NCBI GenBank assembly: GCA_031323845.1
Contig: JAVIYP010000019.1
Coordinates: 1 to 45,641, forward strand
Source: PUPG01 sp031323845
GTDB taxonomy: Bacteria > Bacteroidota > Bacteroidia > Bacteroidales > UBA7960
Length of the DNA stretch: 45,641 bases
Direction of reading: 5' to 3'
Shown: positions 23,765 to 32,834 of the stretch, in pieces
Layout: each line of letters begins with the position of its first letter
Position numbering within the stretch: position 1 is the stretch's first letter
Program-made: the position numbers and the translations under genes
The notes under the pieces: model-generated
Told to the model about the DNA's origin: nothing
What the model saw: the letters and a program-made list of their open reading frames with translations, nothing else
Database searches by the model: none

Positions 23765-25924
23765 ATGCGACCCGATTATAAAAACACCTCATTCCAATCA
23801 AACAGAAAGCAATCCGTTGATCAACGCCAGTGGGAGGAGAAGCATAAGATCCACAAGTGCTGGCAAACCGCCGAGAAGATTGACGTGAAGCCGGTATACG
23901 GTGCGCAAGACCTTCTTGACATGGAGCACCTGGAGTATGCTGCGGGCCTTCCGCCCTTTTTGCGCGGGCCCTACTCCACCATGTACGTAATGCGGCCCTG
24001 GACCATCAGGCAGTATGCCGGGTTTTCAACGGCTGAGGAGTCTAACGCGTTTTACAGGCGTAACCTGGCTGCCGGCCAGAAAGGGCTTTCCGTTGCCTTC
24101 GACCTGGCGACGCACCGCGGCTATGACTCAGACCACGAGCGTGTGATCGGTGACGTGGGCAAAGCCGGGGTGGCCATTGACTCCATCCTGGATATGAAGA
24201 TTTTGTTTGATGAGATTCCGCTGGACAAAATGTCTGTTTCGATGACGATGAACGGCGCTGTATTGCCGGTGATGGCTTTTTATATTGTGGCGGCCGAAGA
24301 ACAGGGCGTATCTATGGAACAGCTCAGCGGTACCATTCAGAACGACATCCTGAAGGAGTTTATGGTAAGAAATACTTACATCTACCCTCCACTGCCTTCC
24401 ATGCGCATCATTGCTGACATTTTTGAGTTCACGTCGAAAAACATGCCGCGTTTTAACTCCATATCCATCAGCGGATACCATATGCAGGAGGCGGGTGCGA
24501 CCTGCGATATTGAGCTGGCATATACCCTGGCCGACGGCCTTGAATACCTGCGGACCGGTGTTAATGCGGGTATGGACATTGACCGTTTTGCACCCCGTTT
24601 GTCCTTTTTCTGGGCCATCGGCATGAATCATTTTATGGAGATTGCCAAGATGAGGGCTGCGCGGATGCTGTGGGCGAAGCTCGTGCAGCAGTTCAACCCC
24701 CGGAACCCAAAGTCGCTTGCCTTGCGCACGCATTCACAAACATCCGGATGGAGTCTTACCGAGCAGGACCCTTACAACAATGTGGCACGCACCTGCATTG
24801 AGGCTATGGGTGCCGTTCTTGGCCACACACAGTCGTTGCACACCAACGCGCTGGATGAGGCCATTGCCCTGCCCACCGATTTTTCGGCCCGCATTGCTCG
24901 TAACACACAGCTTTACATCATGGAAGAAACGGATGTAACACGCGCCATTGACCCCTGGGCCGGCTCTTATTATGTGGAGGCCCTCACCCATGAGATTGCC
25001 CACCGCGCCTGGGCGCACATACAGGAGATCGAAAGTCTTGGCGGCATGGCCAAGGCCATTGAGACCGGCGTTCCGAAAATGCGCATTGAGGAGGCTGCTG
25101 CACGCAAACAGGCGCGCATCGACAGCGGGCGCGACATCATTGTAGGCGTTAACAGGTACCGCCTGGAGAAGGAGGACCCGATTGACATCCTGGATGTAGA
25201 TAATACCGCAGTACGTGCCGCCCAGATCCGACGGCTGGAGAAGCTTCGTGCGGAACGTAATGAGACGGAGGTGCATCAGGCGCTGGCAGCATTGACAAAA
25301 GCCTGCGAAACGGGAGAAGGGAACTTGCTGGCATTGTCGGTTGAAGCCGCCCGGAAACGGGCTTCCCTCGGAGAGATCTCCCAGGCGTGTGAAAAGGTTT
25401 TTGGCCGATATCAGGCCGTTATACGTTCAATATCAGGAGTGTATTCAATGGAAATCGAAAACAACGACAGCTTTGTAAAGGCCAGGGCGATGGCTGACGA
25501 GTTTGCCGGCATTGAAGGCCGCAGGCCACGGATCATGATCGCCAAGATGGGTCAGGACGGCCACGACCGCGGCGCAAAAGTAGTGGCTACTGCATACGCC
25601 GACATGGGCTTCGACGTAGATATGGGACCGCTGTTCCAGACACCACGGGAGGCTGCCCGCCAGGCCGTCGAAAACGATGTGCACATCGTGGGAGTGTCAA
25701 GCCTCGCCGCCGGCCATAAAGTGCTGGCGCCACAGATCATAGAAGAGCTCAAAAAACTTGGACGCGACGACATCATGGTCATCGTGGGGGGCGTGATACC
25801 TCCGCAAGACTATCAGTTCCTCTATGATGCGGGAGTGGTAGGTATTTTCGGGCCCGGAACCGTCATCGCCGAAGCAGCCATCAAGATGCTGAAGATCCTT
25901 CTGGACGCCCGCCGCGACGGCTGA
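23765..25924 (+). CDS. mutB: Methylmalonyl-CoA mutase large (alpha) subunit, cobalamin-binding
   Basis: This 719-residue adenosylcobalamin enzyme carries the catalytic barrel in the N-terminal two thirds (GLSVAFDLATHRGYDSDHER; SISGYHMQEAGATCDIELAY; DPWAGSYYVEALTHE). The C-terminal B12 domain has GQDGHDRGAK, with cobalt-ligand His near residue 600, then VGVSSLAAGHK and VIVGGVIPPQDY. ATG 23765 removes an upstream extension overlapping mutA. It converges on the transaldolase-like gene with an 18-nt gap. An epimerase or decarboxylase partner is not in the window. Confidence 0.97.
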   Translation: MRPDYKNTSFQSNRKQSVDQRQWEEKHKIHKCWQTAEKIDVKPVYGAQDLLDMEHLEYAAGLPPFLRGPYSTMYVMRPWTIRQYAGFSTAEESNAFYRRNLAAGQKGLSVAFDLATHRGYDSDHERVIGDVGKAGVAIDSILDMKILFDEIPLDKMSVSMTMNGAVLPVMAFYIVAAEEQGVSMEQLSGTIQNDILKEFMVRNTYIYPPLPSMRIIADIFEFTSKNMPRFNSISISGYHMQEAGATCDIELAYTLADGLEYLRTGVNAGMDIDRFAPRLSFFWAIGMNHFMEIAKMRAARMLWAKLVQQFNPRNPKSLALRTHSQTSGWSLTEQDPYNNVARTCIEAMGAVLGHTQSLHTNALDEAIALPTDFSARIARNTQLYIMEETDVTRAIDPWAGSYYVEALTHEIAHRAWAHIQEIESLGGMAKAIETGVPKMRIEEAAARKQARIDSGRDIIVGVNRYRLEKEDPIDILDVDNTAVRAAQIRRLEKLRAERNETEVHQALAALTKACETGEGNLLALSVEAARKRASLGEISQACEKVFGRYQAVIRSISGVYSMEIENNDSFVKARAMADEFAGIEGRRPRIMIAKMGQDGHDRGAKVVATAYADMGFDVDMGPLFQTPREAARQAVENDVHIVGVSSLAAGHKVLAPQIIEELKKLGRDDIMVIVGGVIPPQDYQFLYDAGVVGIFGPGTVIAEAAIKMLKILLDARRDG

Positions 25925-25942
25925 CACCACATGGACACAGCC

Positions 25943-27175
25943 TCAGGCGATCAGGCTCCTGATCCTGTCGTCGAGCGCTTTCTGATCAGCCGTGAAACTA
26001 GCCAGACCTGCAGCGTTCAACAACGCATCCACAGAGGCTTTGCCGGCCTTTAGCTCTTCCTGCCAGTGTGCATATACAGGGATTTTGCCGTCCGTGGCAA
26101 TCCTGGCATGCTGACCGCCATCAAACTGCGGAAAAAGATCCTGCAATCCTGCAGCATGTGCCCTGGCCATAAACTCTTCGGCCGTGGCAGGAGGATTTTT
26201 GTCAAGGCCGCGCGCAAAAGCATGCTCCACCTCAGTGTAATTCCAGAGTTTTTCAATCTGCAAAAGCCCTAGGTCTGCTTCATCGGCCATCTGTACGGCG
26301 TAGTCCTGATCGGTATTGTTGCGGAAAAGCGGCCTGAGCTCCGTCACACCCGCCCTGGCTACCGCAACGGGCACGGTATAGACATCCACCCCGGCCAGGC
26401 TGGCAAGCTGTGATGCATCACGAAGACTGGCAGCTATCTGGCGGGTCGGCTCGGGATTCTGCCGCGAACAGGCAGCCACCACACGCTGACTGGCAAGAGT
26501 CACCTTCTCGCCAACCATACGGCCGTCACCAAGTTTATTGTCTTCAACAAAAGCATTCAAACGGCCCAGGAAGATGTTCACATAGCTTGGTTTGGAAAAA
26601 TATGCCGCAATCAGGTTTTGCCGCACACTGAAATTCAGGGTGAAATTCACCGGGATCTGCTTCTCGCGAATGCGCCGCGTTGCAATGTAACCCGAAGGTG
26701 TAAGGGGTATCTTAATGATGAAATGCTCAGGACATATATCAAAAAATCGCTCTGCATACCACACCGAACGGTCAATGTCGTGAGCCATATCGGTATGGAG
26801 CTCCACGCTTATCTTGCCGCCGAACTTTTCCGCCAGCTTGAGGCCATGCCGCGCATTGAGGATAAAGGCAATCTCAACGATCCTTTCATGAAGGTCGAGG
26901 CCGGCAAGCAGCTTGTTTGCCTCCGGGATCAGGTCATCATAAATGCCTTTCTGTATTTCCTTGTTGAGAAGGGTGTTGTTGGTGGTAAGCGCCGTCATGC
27001 TGTTGCACCACAAGGATGCGGCCTCATCAAGATCACCGGTGTCGAGCCACACCTCTGTGCCGGCCTGCCGGAGGGCCGCCCAGAAAGAATGGTCACCGGC
27101 GTGTAACGGTGCGGAAAGATCGATTCCTTTCAAAACGAACTCCTTAACCTTTTTCATCAATTCATTTGTCATCAT
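25943..27175 (-). CDS. Transaldolase family protein
   Basis: This 410-residue protein has the transaldolase-type barrel. EVWLDTGDLDEAASLWCNSM sits near residue 40 and TTNNTLLNKE is the substrate-phosphate region. The Schiff-base lysine is expected in EHFIIKIPLTPSGYIATRRI. FTLNFSVRQ and a NIFLGRLNAF strand follow. It is longer than TalB (about 317 residues) because of a C-terminal extension of about 90 residues. It probably moves dihydroxyacetone units in the non-oxidative pentose phosphate pathway. Two adjacent ATG codons open the frame. It is monocistronic and convergent with mutB. Confidence 0.85.
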   Translation of the reverse strand: MMTNELMKKVKEFVLKGIDLSAPLHAGDHSFWAALRQAGTEVWLDTGDLDEAASLWCNSMTALTTNNTLLNKEIQKGIYDDLIPEANKLLAGLDLHERIVEIAFILNARHGLKLAEKFGGKISVELHTDMAHDIDRSVWYAERFFDICPEHFIIKIPLTPSGYIATRRIREKQIPVNFTLNFSVRQNLIAAYFSKPSYVNIFLGRLNAFVEDNKLGDGRMVGEKVTLASQRVVAACSRQNPEPTRQIAASLRDASQLASLAGVDVYTVPVAVARAGVTELRPLFRNNTDQDYAVQMADEADLGLLQIEKLWNYTEVEHAFARGLDKNPPATAEEFMARAHAAGLQDLFPQFDGGQHARIATDGKIPVYAHWQEELKAGKASVDALLNAAGLASFTADQKALDDRIRSLIA

Positions 27176-27377
27176 ATGCAGTCTTTAAGAATTAGTAATC
27201 AGATCATGGGGCATCTCTCATTGCAGCGTCAAAAATAATATTTTAATTGGAACGCAGGAAACCGCCACCGGGGAGTGAAACACTGCTCATGGGGTATGTC
27301 TGCGGGTGTTTGTGCCGTGTTGCGCCCGTTGCAGGACTCTTGCATCCCGAATCCAGCCTTTTACCCTCTGGCACTCA

Positions 27378-27824
27378 TCATGAAAATTTCCGGATAATAT
27401 ACACATCGTAATCGCCCAGGTAGTTAAAGCCCAGCTGTTGATACAAGGCTATGGCGGCTTTGTTGGTGCGATGCACTTCAAGCTTGATCTGGACGTTGCG
27501 CTCTATGGCATATTCGATGCAATGCCTGCTCAACAGGCGGCCAATGCCTTTTCGCTGATACGCAGGCAAGACGCCAAGATGATGCAGGTGAAGGCGCCGA
27601 CCGTCAAAAGTCATCCAGCTGGTAGCCAGCAAGGTGCTTTCAGCATCTTCAGCAACAAGCAGCCTGCCGCCCATGGCAATGCTTGTTTCAATAACAGCGG
27701 AAGTGTCGCCGCGATGCGCTCCGCCCAAACCCGTGAGATCCCACAATGCCATCATGGGAACATAATCATCCGGGCGATAATCGCGCACAATAATACGGGA
27801 CAAGATGTCGTTGGTGTCTTTCAT
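27378..27824 (-). CDS. GNAT family N-acetyltransferase
   Basis: This 148-residue protein has the GNAT fold. It starts IIVRDYRPDDYVPMMALWD. The acetyl-CoA motif A is LGVLPAYQRKGIGRLLSRHC (Q-x-x-G-x-G type). Motif B has VHRTNKAAIALYQQLGFNYL. The substrate is unknown; proteins of this shape acetylate small molecules or protein N-termini. ATG 27824 lies 48 nt from the TCAGCATCTTAG end of repeat leader copy 3, close to the 47 nt seen for the wecB-like gene. It stands alone on its transcript. Confidence 0.88.
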   Translation of the reverse strand: MKDTNDILSRIIVRDYRPDDYVPMMALWDLTGLGGAHRGDTSAVIETSIAMGGRLLVAEDAESTLLATSWMTFDGRRLHLHHLGVLPAYQRKGIGRLLSRHCIEYAIERNVQIKLEVHRTNKAAIALYQQLGFNYLGDYDVYIIRKFS

Positions 27825-27872
27825 GTCTTTGTATTTTGTATGTGTTTGGTTGTCTGTGTCTTGTGTTTGTGA

Positions 27873-28051
27873 CTAAGATGCTGAATGGATGTCAGATGTG
27901 CAGATGTGCAGATGTGCAGATGTGAAGATGTGAAGATGCAAGGCTATTGTTTAATTGTTTAATTGTTTAATCGTTGATTTGTTTATTCGTTTAATCGTTG
28001 ATTTGTTTATTCGTTTTTCGTTTAATTGTTGATTCGTTGAATTGTTAAATA
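27873..28051 (-). repeat. Octamer repeat leader, copy 3 (upstream of GNAT gene)
   Basis: Plus strand: CTAAGATGCTGA (27873-27884) and GATGTCA (one base short), then GATGTGCA x3 (27895-27918), GATGTGAA x2, GATGCAAG and the hexamer GCTATT (27943-27948). GTTTAATT, GTTTAATC, GTTGATTT and GTTTATTC octamers fill up to 28051, with one 7-nt unit at 28013-28019. Order, phase and orientation to the gene match copies 1 and 2, but the AT octamers are more mixed. Confidence 0.88.
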
Positions 28052-28082
28052 GGAGTGTTTGGGAGTGTTTAATTAAGTGTGT

Positions 28083-28142
28083 CACTTTTCATTTTTCACT
28101 TTTCACTTTATCTGCTTTTGGCTTTTCGCAAGAAAATCTGCC
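28083..28142 (-). repeat. Heptamer words shared with the kamA upstream block
   Basis: Plus strand: CACTTTT, CATTTTT, CACTTTT, CACTTTA (28083-28110), then TCT, GCTTTTG, GCTTTTC and GCAAGAAAATCTGCC. The same words occur at 7369-7454, with CACTTTT and GCTTTTG in the opposite order. The gene-free gap is 27825-28333. After 28142 only the facing promoter-like elements were seen. Confidence 0.8.
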
Positions 28143-28188
28143 TGGTCTAACGCCCATTAAACTGGACTAAATTAGTTAAGGGTTTTTA

Positions 28189-28196
28189 CAAAAATA
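28189..28196 (-). promoter_or_regulatory. Promoter-like -7 element facing the GNAT gene
   Basis: The minus strand reads TATTTTTG (TAnnTTTG). No TTTG lies at the normal -33 distance. A transcript from here would carry about 360 nt of repeats before the ATG at 27824. Confidence 0.35.
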
Positions 28197-28263
28197 TAAC
28201 TATCGCGGCATGAATCTTGCTGATTGCTTCTTCTTCCAAAAGAAAAAAGTGATCAAAAAGCCG

Positions 28264-28271
28264 TACTTTTG
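28264..28271 (+). promoter_or_regulatory. -7 element for the SPOR lipoprotein gene
   Basis: TACTTTTG matches TAnnTTTG and lies 62 nt before the ATG at 28334. A -33 match is not clear. Confidence 0.5.
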
Positions 28272-28333
28272 TGCTTTATCTGTTTGGATGAATTCACTCA
28301 AAACCATCTAAAATTAATCAATTATTGAACCTT

Positions 28334-28774
28334 ATGAAAAACCTGATCATTCTTTTGGCACTCGTCAGCATGCTGATGTTTGCCTGCAAGTCGAAAGAGA
28401 TGGCGGTTGTTGAAGAGCCGCCGGTTGAAGAAACTGTTGCTGAGCCCGTGGCGGATATCAGGCCTGAACCTGTAGAGGTCCTTGTGGTGGAAGAGCGTTT
28501 TACCTTCGACCGTTCTGAAGACAAGCTTACGCATGATGACAACACCTATTTCATCATCCTGGGCAGTTTCAGCTATAAGGACAATGCCGAACGTTTTGTT
28601 GAGACCTTAAAAAAACAGGGTTTTTCGCCGGTAGTCCTGCTTTCTGAAACCGGTTTCCACAGGGTTTCTGTTTACTCTTACGATCAGGAGGTTCCTGCGA
28701 GGACGCGCATTCAGCAGCTGCGCAGCAACTATCCTGAATATCATGACCTCTGGTTGCTGATCAGAAAGCAATAA
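28334..28774 (+). CDS. SPOR-domain lipoprotein
   Basis: This 146-residue lipoprotein has a signal ending LMFAC (Cys about residue 18). A Glu/Val/Pro-rich linker (VVEEPPVEETVAEPVADIRP) follows, then a C-terminal SPOR domain (YFIILGSFSYKDNAERFVET; GFHRVSVYSYDQE; LWLLIRKQ). SPOR domains bind glycan strands lacking stem peptides at division sites. It is therefore probably an outer-membrane lipoprotein reaching into peptidoglycan. ATG 28334 is preferred over the TTG at 28325. It is apparently monocistronic; hutI starts 172 nt later. Confidence 0.85.
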   Translation: MKNLIILLALVSMLMFACKSKEMAVVEEPPVEETVAEPVADIRPEPVEVLVVEERFTFDRSEDKLTHDDNTYFIILGSFSYKDNAERFVETLKKQGFSPVVLLSETGFHRVSVYSYDQEVPARTRIQQLRSNYPEYHDLWLLIRKQ

Positions 28775-28946
28775 GGGCCGGATATACTTTTCGGGGGTTG
28801 TGCGAAAACAGTGCGGGGAGGCTCAGCGCTTTGTAGTGCCGGACATCCCCTATCCATTGACTCCGGATGCGGTGGCCACATCTGCTTTCCTCAAAAACAG
28901 CAGGAGGTGCAGCACAAACAGATGACACAATAAAATGATGCCTGCA

Positions 28947-30203
28947 ATGAAAATTCTCATCACAAACATCAAAGAGTTGCTCCAGACGGAGGAGGTGCCG
29001 AAGTCCAGGGTGTGTGGTGCCGGCATGGCTGTTTTGCCTGCGGTAAGTAACGCCTATTTAGTGATCGAAGACGGGCGCATCAAGGCTTTTGGGCGCATGG
29101 AAGATTTTTCAGGCAGTCCGTTTGCCTCGCTTGCCGGGCGGTCGGATGTACAGGAAATTGATGCTGAAGGCCGCATGGTGATGCCTGCGTTTTGTGATTC
29201 GCACACGCACCTGTTGTATGCCGGCAGTCGTGAAATTGAATACATCGACAAGATACGCGGGCTGAGCTACGAAGAGATTGCAAAGCGGGGCGGCGGCATA
29301 CTGAATTCAGCACGTCGTTTGCAGGAGGCAAGCGAGGAGGAGCTGGTTGAACAGGCGATGCTGCGCCTGGAAGAGATCAGGATGCTGGGTACCGGCGCCG
29401 TGGAGATAAAAAGCGGTTACGGTTTAACCACCGACAGTGAGCTGAAGATGCTTCGTGTTATCAGAACACTGAAAGAGCTCACCCCTCTGACCATCAAGGC
29501 CACATTCCTTGGAGCACATGCCGTGCCCGCCGAATATAAACAGCGCCAGGGGGCCTACGTCGACCTGGTCATCCAGGAGATGATCCCGCAGGTTGCCGGT
29601 GAGGGTCTGGCCGACTATATTGATGTTTTTTGCGACCGCGGCTTCTTCACCGAAGAAGAAACAGACCGCATCCTGATGGCCGGCATGAAGCACGGCTTGC
29701 AGCCAAAAATACACGCCAACGAACTCGACTACAGCGGAGGTATACAGGTAGGTGTAAAATACCATGCACTGTCCGTTGACCACCTGGAATTTACCGGCGA
29801 TGAGGAAATTGCCGTACTGAAGGAGAGCAACACCATGCCCACCCTTTTGCCCGGGGCGGCTTTCTTTTTGGGAATGGAATACCCGCCTGCCCGCAAAATG
29901 ATAGACAGCGGGCTTCCGGTGGCTATGGCCAGCGACTATAATCCGGGATCATCACCGTCGGGAAACATGCAACTGGTCATGTCGCTGGGATGCATCAAAA
30001 TGAAGATGCTGCCCGAAGAGGTCATTCATGCGGTGACCTTAAACGGCGCCTATGCCATGGGCGTGGAAGAGGAACTGGGCAGTATAGCACCCGGGAAAAA
30101 AGCCAACCTCATCATCACACAACCCATTTCGACCTATGCCTTCCTGCCTTATGCCTATGGAAGCAACAAGGTGGAACGGGTGATCATTCAAGGCAGGCTC
30201 TGA
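28947..30203 (+). CDS. hutI: Imidazolonepropionase
   Basis: This 418-residue amidohydrolase hydrolyses 4-imidazolone-5-propanoate to N-formimidoyl-glutamate in histidine breakdown. Metal-binding DSHTHLLYAGSRE is followed by KSGYGLTTDSELKMLRVIRT, FLGAHAVPAEYK, KIHANELDYSGG and ASDYNPGSSPSGNM, all in family order. It starts MKILITNIKEL at 28947, with in-frame ATGs at 28935 and 28938 also possible. No other hut gene is adjacent, so the pathway is either scattered or incomplete here. It is followed by the methyltransferase gene after about 110 nt. Confidence 0.95.
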   Translation: MKILITNIKELLQTEEVPKSRVCGAGMAVLPAVSNAYLVIEDGRIKAFGRMEDFSGSPFASLAGRSDVQEIDAEGRMVMPAFCDSHTHLLYAGSREIEYIDKIRGLSYEEIAKRGGGILNSARRLQEASEEELVEQAMLRLEEIRMLGTGAVEIKSGYGLTTDSELKMLRVIRTLKELTPLTIKATFLGAHAVPAEYKQRQGAYVDLVIQEMIPQVAGEGLADYIDVFCDRGFFTEEETDRILMAGMKHGLQPKIHANELDYSGGIQVGVKYHALSVDHLEFTGDEEIAVLKESNTMPTLLPGAAFFLGMEYPPARKMIDSGLPVAMASDYNPGSSPSGNMQLVMSLGCIKMKMLPEEVIHAVTLNGAYAMGVEEELGSIAPGKKANLIITQPISTYAFLPYAYGSNKVERVIIQGRL

Positions 30204-30316
30204 CCTGTAACGCTCATATTTCCCAAAGCAGCCAAGCTTCTGAAGAAAGCGCCTTAACTAAACCGGCAAAACGAAAGAACACAACCCTGGTCCCATCTGC
30301 AAAAAAACAAACTACC

Positions 30317-31675
30317 GTGAAAGACAACCATCAGCTATATGTTGCCAAAACCTTTGCAGGCCTTGAGCCTCTGCTGGCTAAAGAACTCAGCGACCTGGGG
30401 GCCCGGGAGGTCACTATGTTGCGAAGGGCGGTTTCTTTTAGCGGCGACCTGCAGACCCTTTACCGCGCCAACATCTGGTGCAGAACGGCTCTGAGCATTT
30501 TGCGCCAGCTCCACAAGTTTTCTTTTGAGAACAAAGAGGATTTTTATGAGCAGATGCGGAAGGTTGACTGGCCTTCCCTGTTTGATAAGGACAAAACCAT
30601 TCTTGTGGTTCCCGTAGCACACGGCTCCGATCTTTTCATCAATACGATGTACCTGGCGCAGCTCAGCAAAGACGCCATCGCTGATGCTTTTATGGGAAAA
30701 TACAACAGCCGTCCGAATGTTGACACGTCGGGTGCTGACATTCGCATCAACGTGCACGTGCTTGGTAATCAGTGCACCGTTTCGCTTGACAGCAGCGGGG
30801 AGGCACTGTTTAAGCGCGGCTACCGCAGGGCATCAGGACCAGCACCCATCAACGAGATCCTGGCGGCAGGACTGATCATGCTCAGTGAATGGGACCTGAC
30901 CAGTCCATTCGTTGACCCTATGTGCGGAAGCGGCACCTTTTCGATTGAAGCAGCGCTGATGAGCTCCAACACGGCACCCGCGGCCGGTCGTAAAATGTTC
31001 GGGTTCATGCAGTGGCCCGACTTTGACGCAGAGCTGCTGGAGAACGAGCGAGCCGATGCACGAAGCAGGGAGCGCAAGGTGCAGGCCGACATCATGGCCA
31101 GCGACAATATGGGCTTCATGCTCGATCATGCACGCCAGAACATAATGCATGCGGGCTTTATGGGCAGCATCAGGGTTCAGAAAAACGACTTTTTCAGGTT
31201 CCGGCCGCCCTTTGAAAAAGGATGGGTGCTGCTCAACCCTCCCTATGGCAAGAGGATGGCACATCGTGACATTTTACAATTGCACCGCGACATAGGCGAG
31301 GCGCTGAAGCACCGTTACACCGGTTTCAGGGCAGGCATTATCAGTTCCGAAACAGAAGCCATGAAAGCCGTCGGACTCCGGCCGGACAGGAAAATCCAGG
31401 TGTACAACGGCCCGCTCCAGTGTGTCTTCAACGTTTATGACCTTTTCCGGGGAAAACTCAGGGAAAAGGATGAGGCCGGCAAAGGACACAGGCACGAAGC
31501 ACAGAGAGGCCGCAGCGGTGATGGGACCGGGCCGAGGTGGGATCGGTCAAAAGGAGCTCGAAAAGAGGCCGGAGGCTGGAGCAAAAAGAGTTCGGAAAAC
31601 CGGGGAGACAGGAGAAAAAAGGCGCCGGGCGGAGCAAAGTACCGGAAGCCGGACAACAGAGAACACAAACCTTAA
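30317..31675 (+). CDS. RlmL-like THUMP-domain rRNA methyltransferase
   Basis: This protein of about 452 residues resembles the N-terminal half of RlmL (23S rRNA m2G2445 methyltransferase). A ferredoxin-like/THUMP part opens LYVAKTFAGLEPLLAKELSD. SAM motif I is PFVDPMCGSGTFSIEAALM, the catalytic motif LLNPPYGKRM. It lacks the RlmK half. The C-terminal about 75 residues are low-complexity, rich in Lys, Arg, Gly and Glu, and look disordered. No ATG lies between the end of hutI and the conserved region, so GTG 30317 is the likely start. The frame is open back into hutI, but those codons translate hutI out of frame. Confidence 0.82.
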   Translation: MKDNHQLYVAKTFAGLEPLLAKELSDLGAREVTMLRRAVSFSGDLQTLYRANIWCRTALSILRQLHKFSFENKEDFYEQMRKVDWPSLFDKDKTILVVPVAHGSDLFINTMYLAQLSKDAIADAFMGKYNSRPNVDTSGADIRINVHVLGNQCTVSLDSSGEALFKRGYRRASGPAPINEILAAGLIMLSEWDLTSPFVDPMCGSGTFSIEAALMSSNTAPAAGRKMFGFMQWPDFDAELLENERADARSRERKVQADIMASDNMGFMLDHARQNIMHAGFMGSIRVQKNDFFRFRPPFEKGWVLLNPPYGKRMAHRDILQLHRDIGEALKHRYTGFRAGIISSETEAMKAVGLRPDRKIQVYNGPLQCVFNVYDLFRGKLREKDEAGKGHRHEAQRGRSGDGTGPRWDRSKGARKEAGGWSKKSSENRGDRRKKAPGGAKYRKPDNREHKP

Positions 31676-31715
31676 CACAAGGCCATTAATAAGCAATAAA
31701 CATATTTTTAACGTT

Positions 31716-32813
31716 ATGAGAAAAAGAGTATTAGTAGCAACAGGAGGGGGTGATTGCCCCGGTTTAAATGCCGTTATCCGGGCCATTGTTTTGCGCGCCC
31801 GGCGAGAGAGAGACTGGGAGGTGGTCGGCAGCATCAACGCTTTTGACGGGGTGTTGCACGAGCCGAACGAGGTTGTTGTGCTGGGCGAAAAAGAAGTTGC
31901 CGGCATACATATCCGTGGAGGCACCATCATTGGCACCACCAACAAGGGCGGGCCTTTTGCCTGGCCGATCAAAAATCCTGACGGCAGCTGGGGAAGCGCC
32001 GACCGCTCCGATGAAATGCTGCGGCGCCTGCAATATCTCGGCGTCGATGCCGTGATCAACATCGGCGGTGATGGTTCGCAGCGGATCTCCAAACAGCTTT
32101 TTGAAAAAGGATGCAACATCATAGGAGTGCCCAAGACCATTGACAACGACTTATCGGCCACTGACTTCACTTTCGGTTTCCAGACGGCCGTCCAGGAAGC
32201 CACCACAGCCGTTGACAAGCTGGTGACCACTGCCGCAAGCCACAACAGGGTGTTTGTGCTTGAGGTGATGGGGCGCTATGCAGGGTGGATAGGTCTGCAC
32301 AGTGCCGTTGCCGGCGGTGCCGACGTCTGCCTCATACCTGAAATTCCTTACGACATCAATAAAGTAACCGAAAAGATCCACTCACGCTTCCATCGTGGCA
32401 GAGGATACGCCATTGTGGTCATTTCCGAGGGTGCCAAACCCATTGGCGGCGATGTTTACTATGAAGAGAGCAACGAGGTGGGTTACAAAAACGTACGCCT
32501 GGGCGGCGTCGCCGGCAAGCTTATTCATGAGTTAAAGCAAGCCGGCGTGGAGACCGACATGCGCGAAACCATTCTTGGCCACCTGCAGCGCGGAGGCACC
32601 CCCATCGCATACGACAGAATACTGGCCACCCAGTTCGGCGTGGAAGCCTTTGAGATGATCCTGCGTCAGGATTTTGGCAAGATGGTGGCTTACAGGCATC
32701 CCAACATTGTTGCGGTACCTTTCGAAGATGCCATCAGCCATTACAACTTTGTGAACCCTGAGTCAGACCTTGTGAAGGCTGCCAGAGGCATTGGTATCTG
32801 CATGGGTGATTAA
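31716..32813 (+). CDS. pfkA: 6-phosphofructokinase (phosphofructokinase family)
   Basis: This 365-residue glycolytic enzyme starts MRKRVLVATGGGDCPGLNAV. Substrate motifs are IGGDGSQ (Gly120, at the position that discriminates ATP from PPi) and VPKTIDND (catalytic Asp143, Lys140), with EVMGRYAGWIG and LGHLQRGGTP further on. Gly120 argues for ATP, whereas Lys140 is typical of the PPi-dependent and plant-type groups, so the mixed pattern places it in an intermediate clade. ATG 31716 is chosen; the open frame upstream overlaps the methyltransferase tail. It is 40 nt after that gene and 21 nt before priA. Confidence 0.93.
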   Translation: MRKRVLVATGGGDCPGLNAVIRAIVLRARRERDWEVVGSINAFDGVLHEPNEVVVLGEKEVAGIHIRGGTIIGTTNKGGPFAWPIKNPDGSWGSADRSDEMLRRLQYLGVDAVINIGGDGSQRISKQLFEKGCNIIGVPKTIDNDLSATDFTFGFQTAVQEATTAVDKLVTTAASHNRVFVLEVMGRYAGWIGLHSAVAGGADVCLIPEIPYDINKVTEKIHSRFHRGRGYAIVVISEGAKPIGGDVYYEESNEVGYKNVRLGGVAGKLIHELKQAGVETDMRETILGHLQRGGTPIAYDRILATQFGVEAFEMILRQDFGKMVAYRHPNIVAVPFEDAISHYNFVNPESDLVKAARGIGICMGD

Positions 32814-32834
32814 CGAAAAAAACACCATCCGCCG

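Noticed and set aside
31547..32245. 232-residue antisense frame opposite pfkA
   Set aside because: It overlaps the catalytic region of pfkA and looks like reverse-strand shadow composition.
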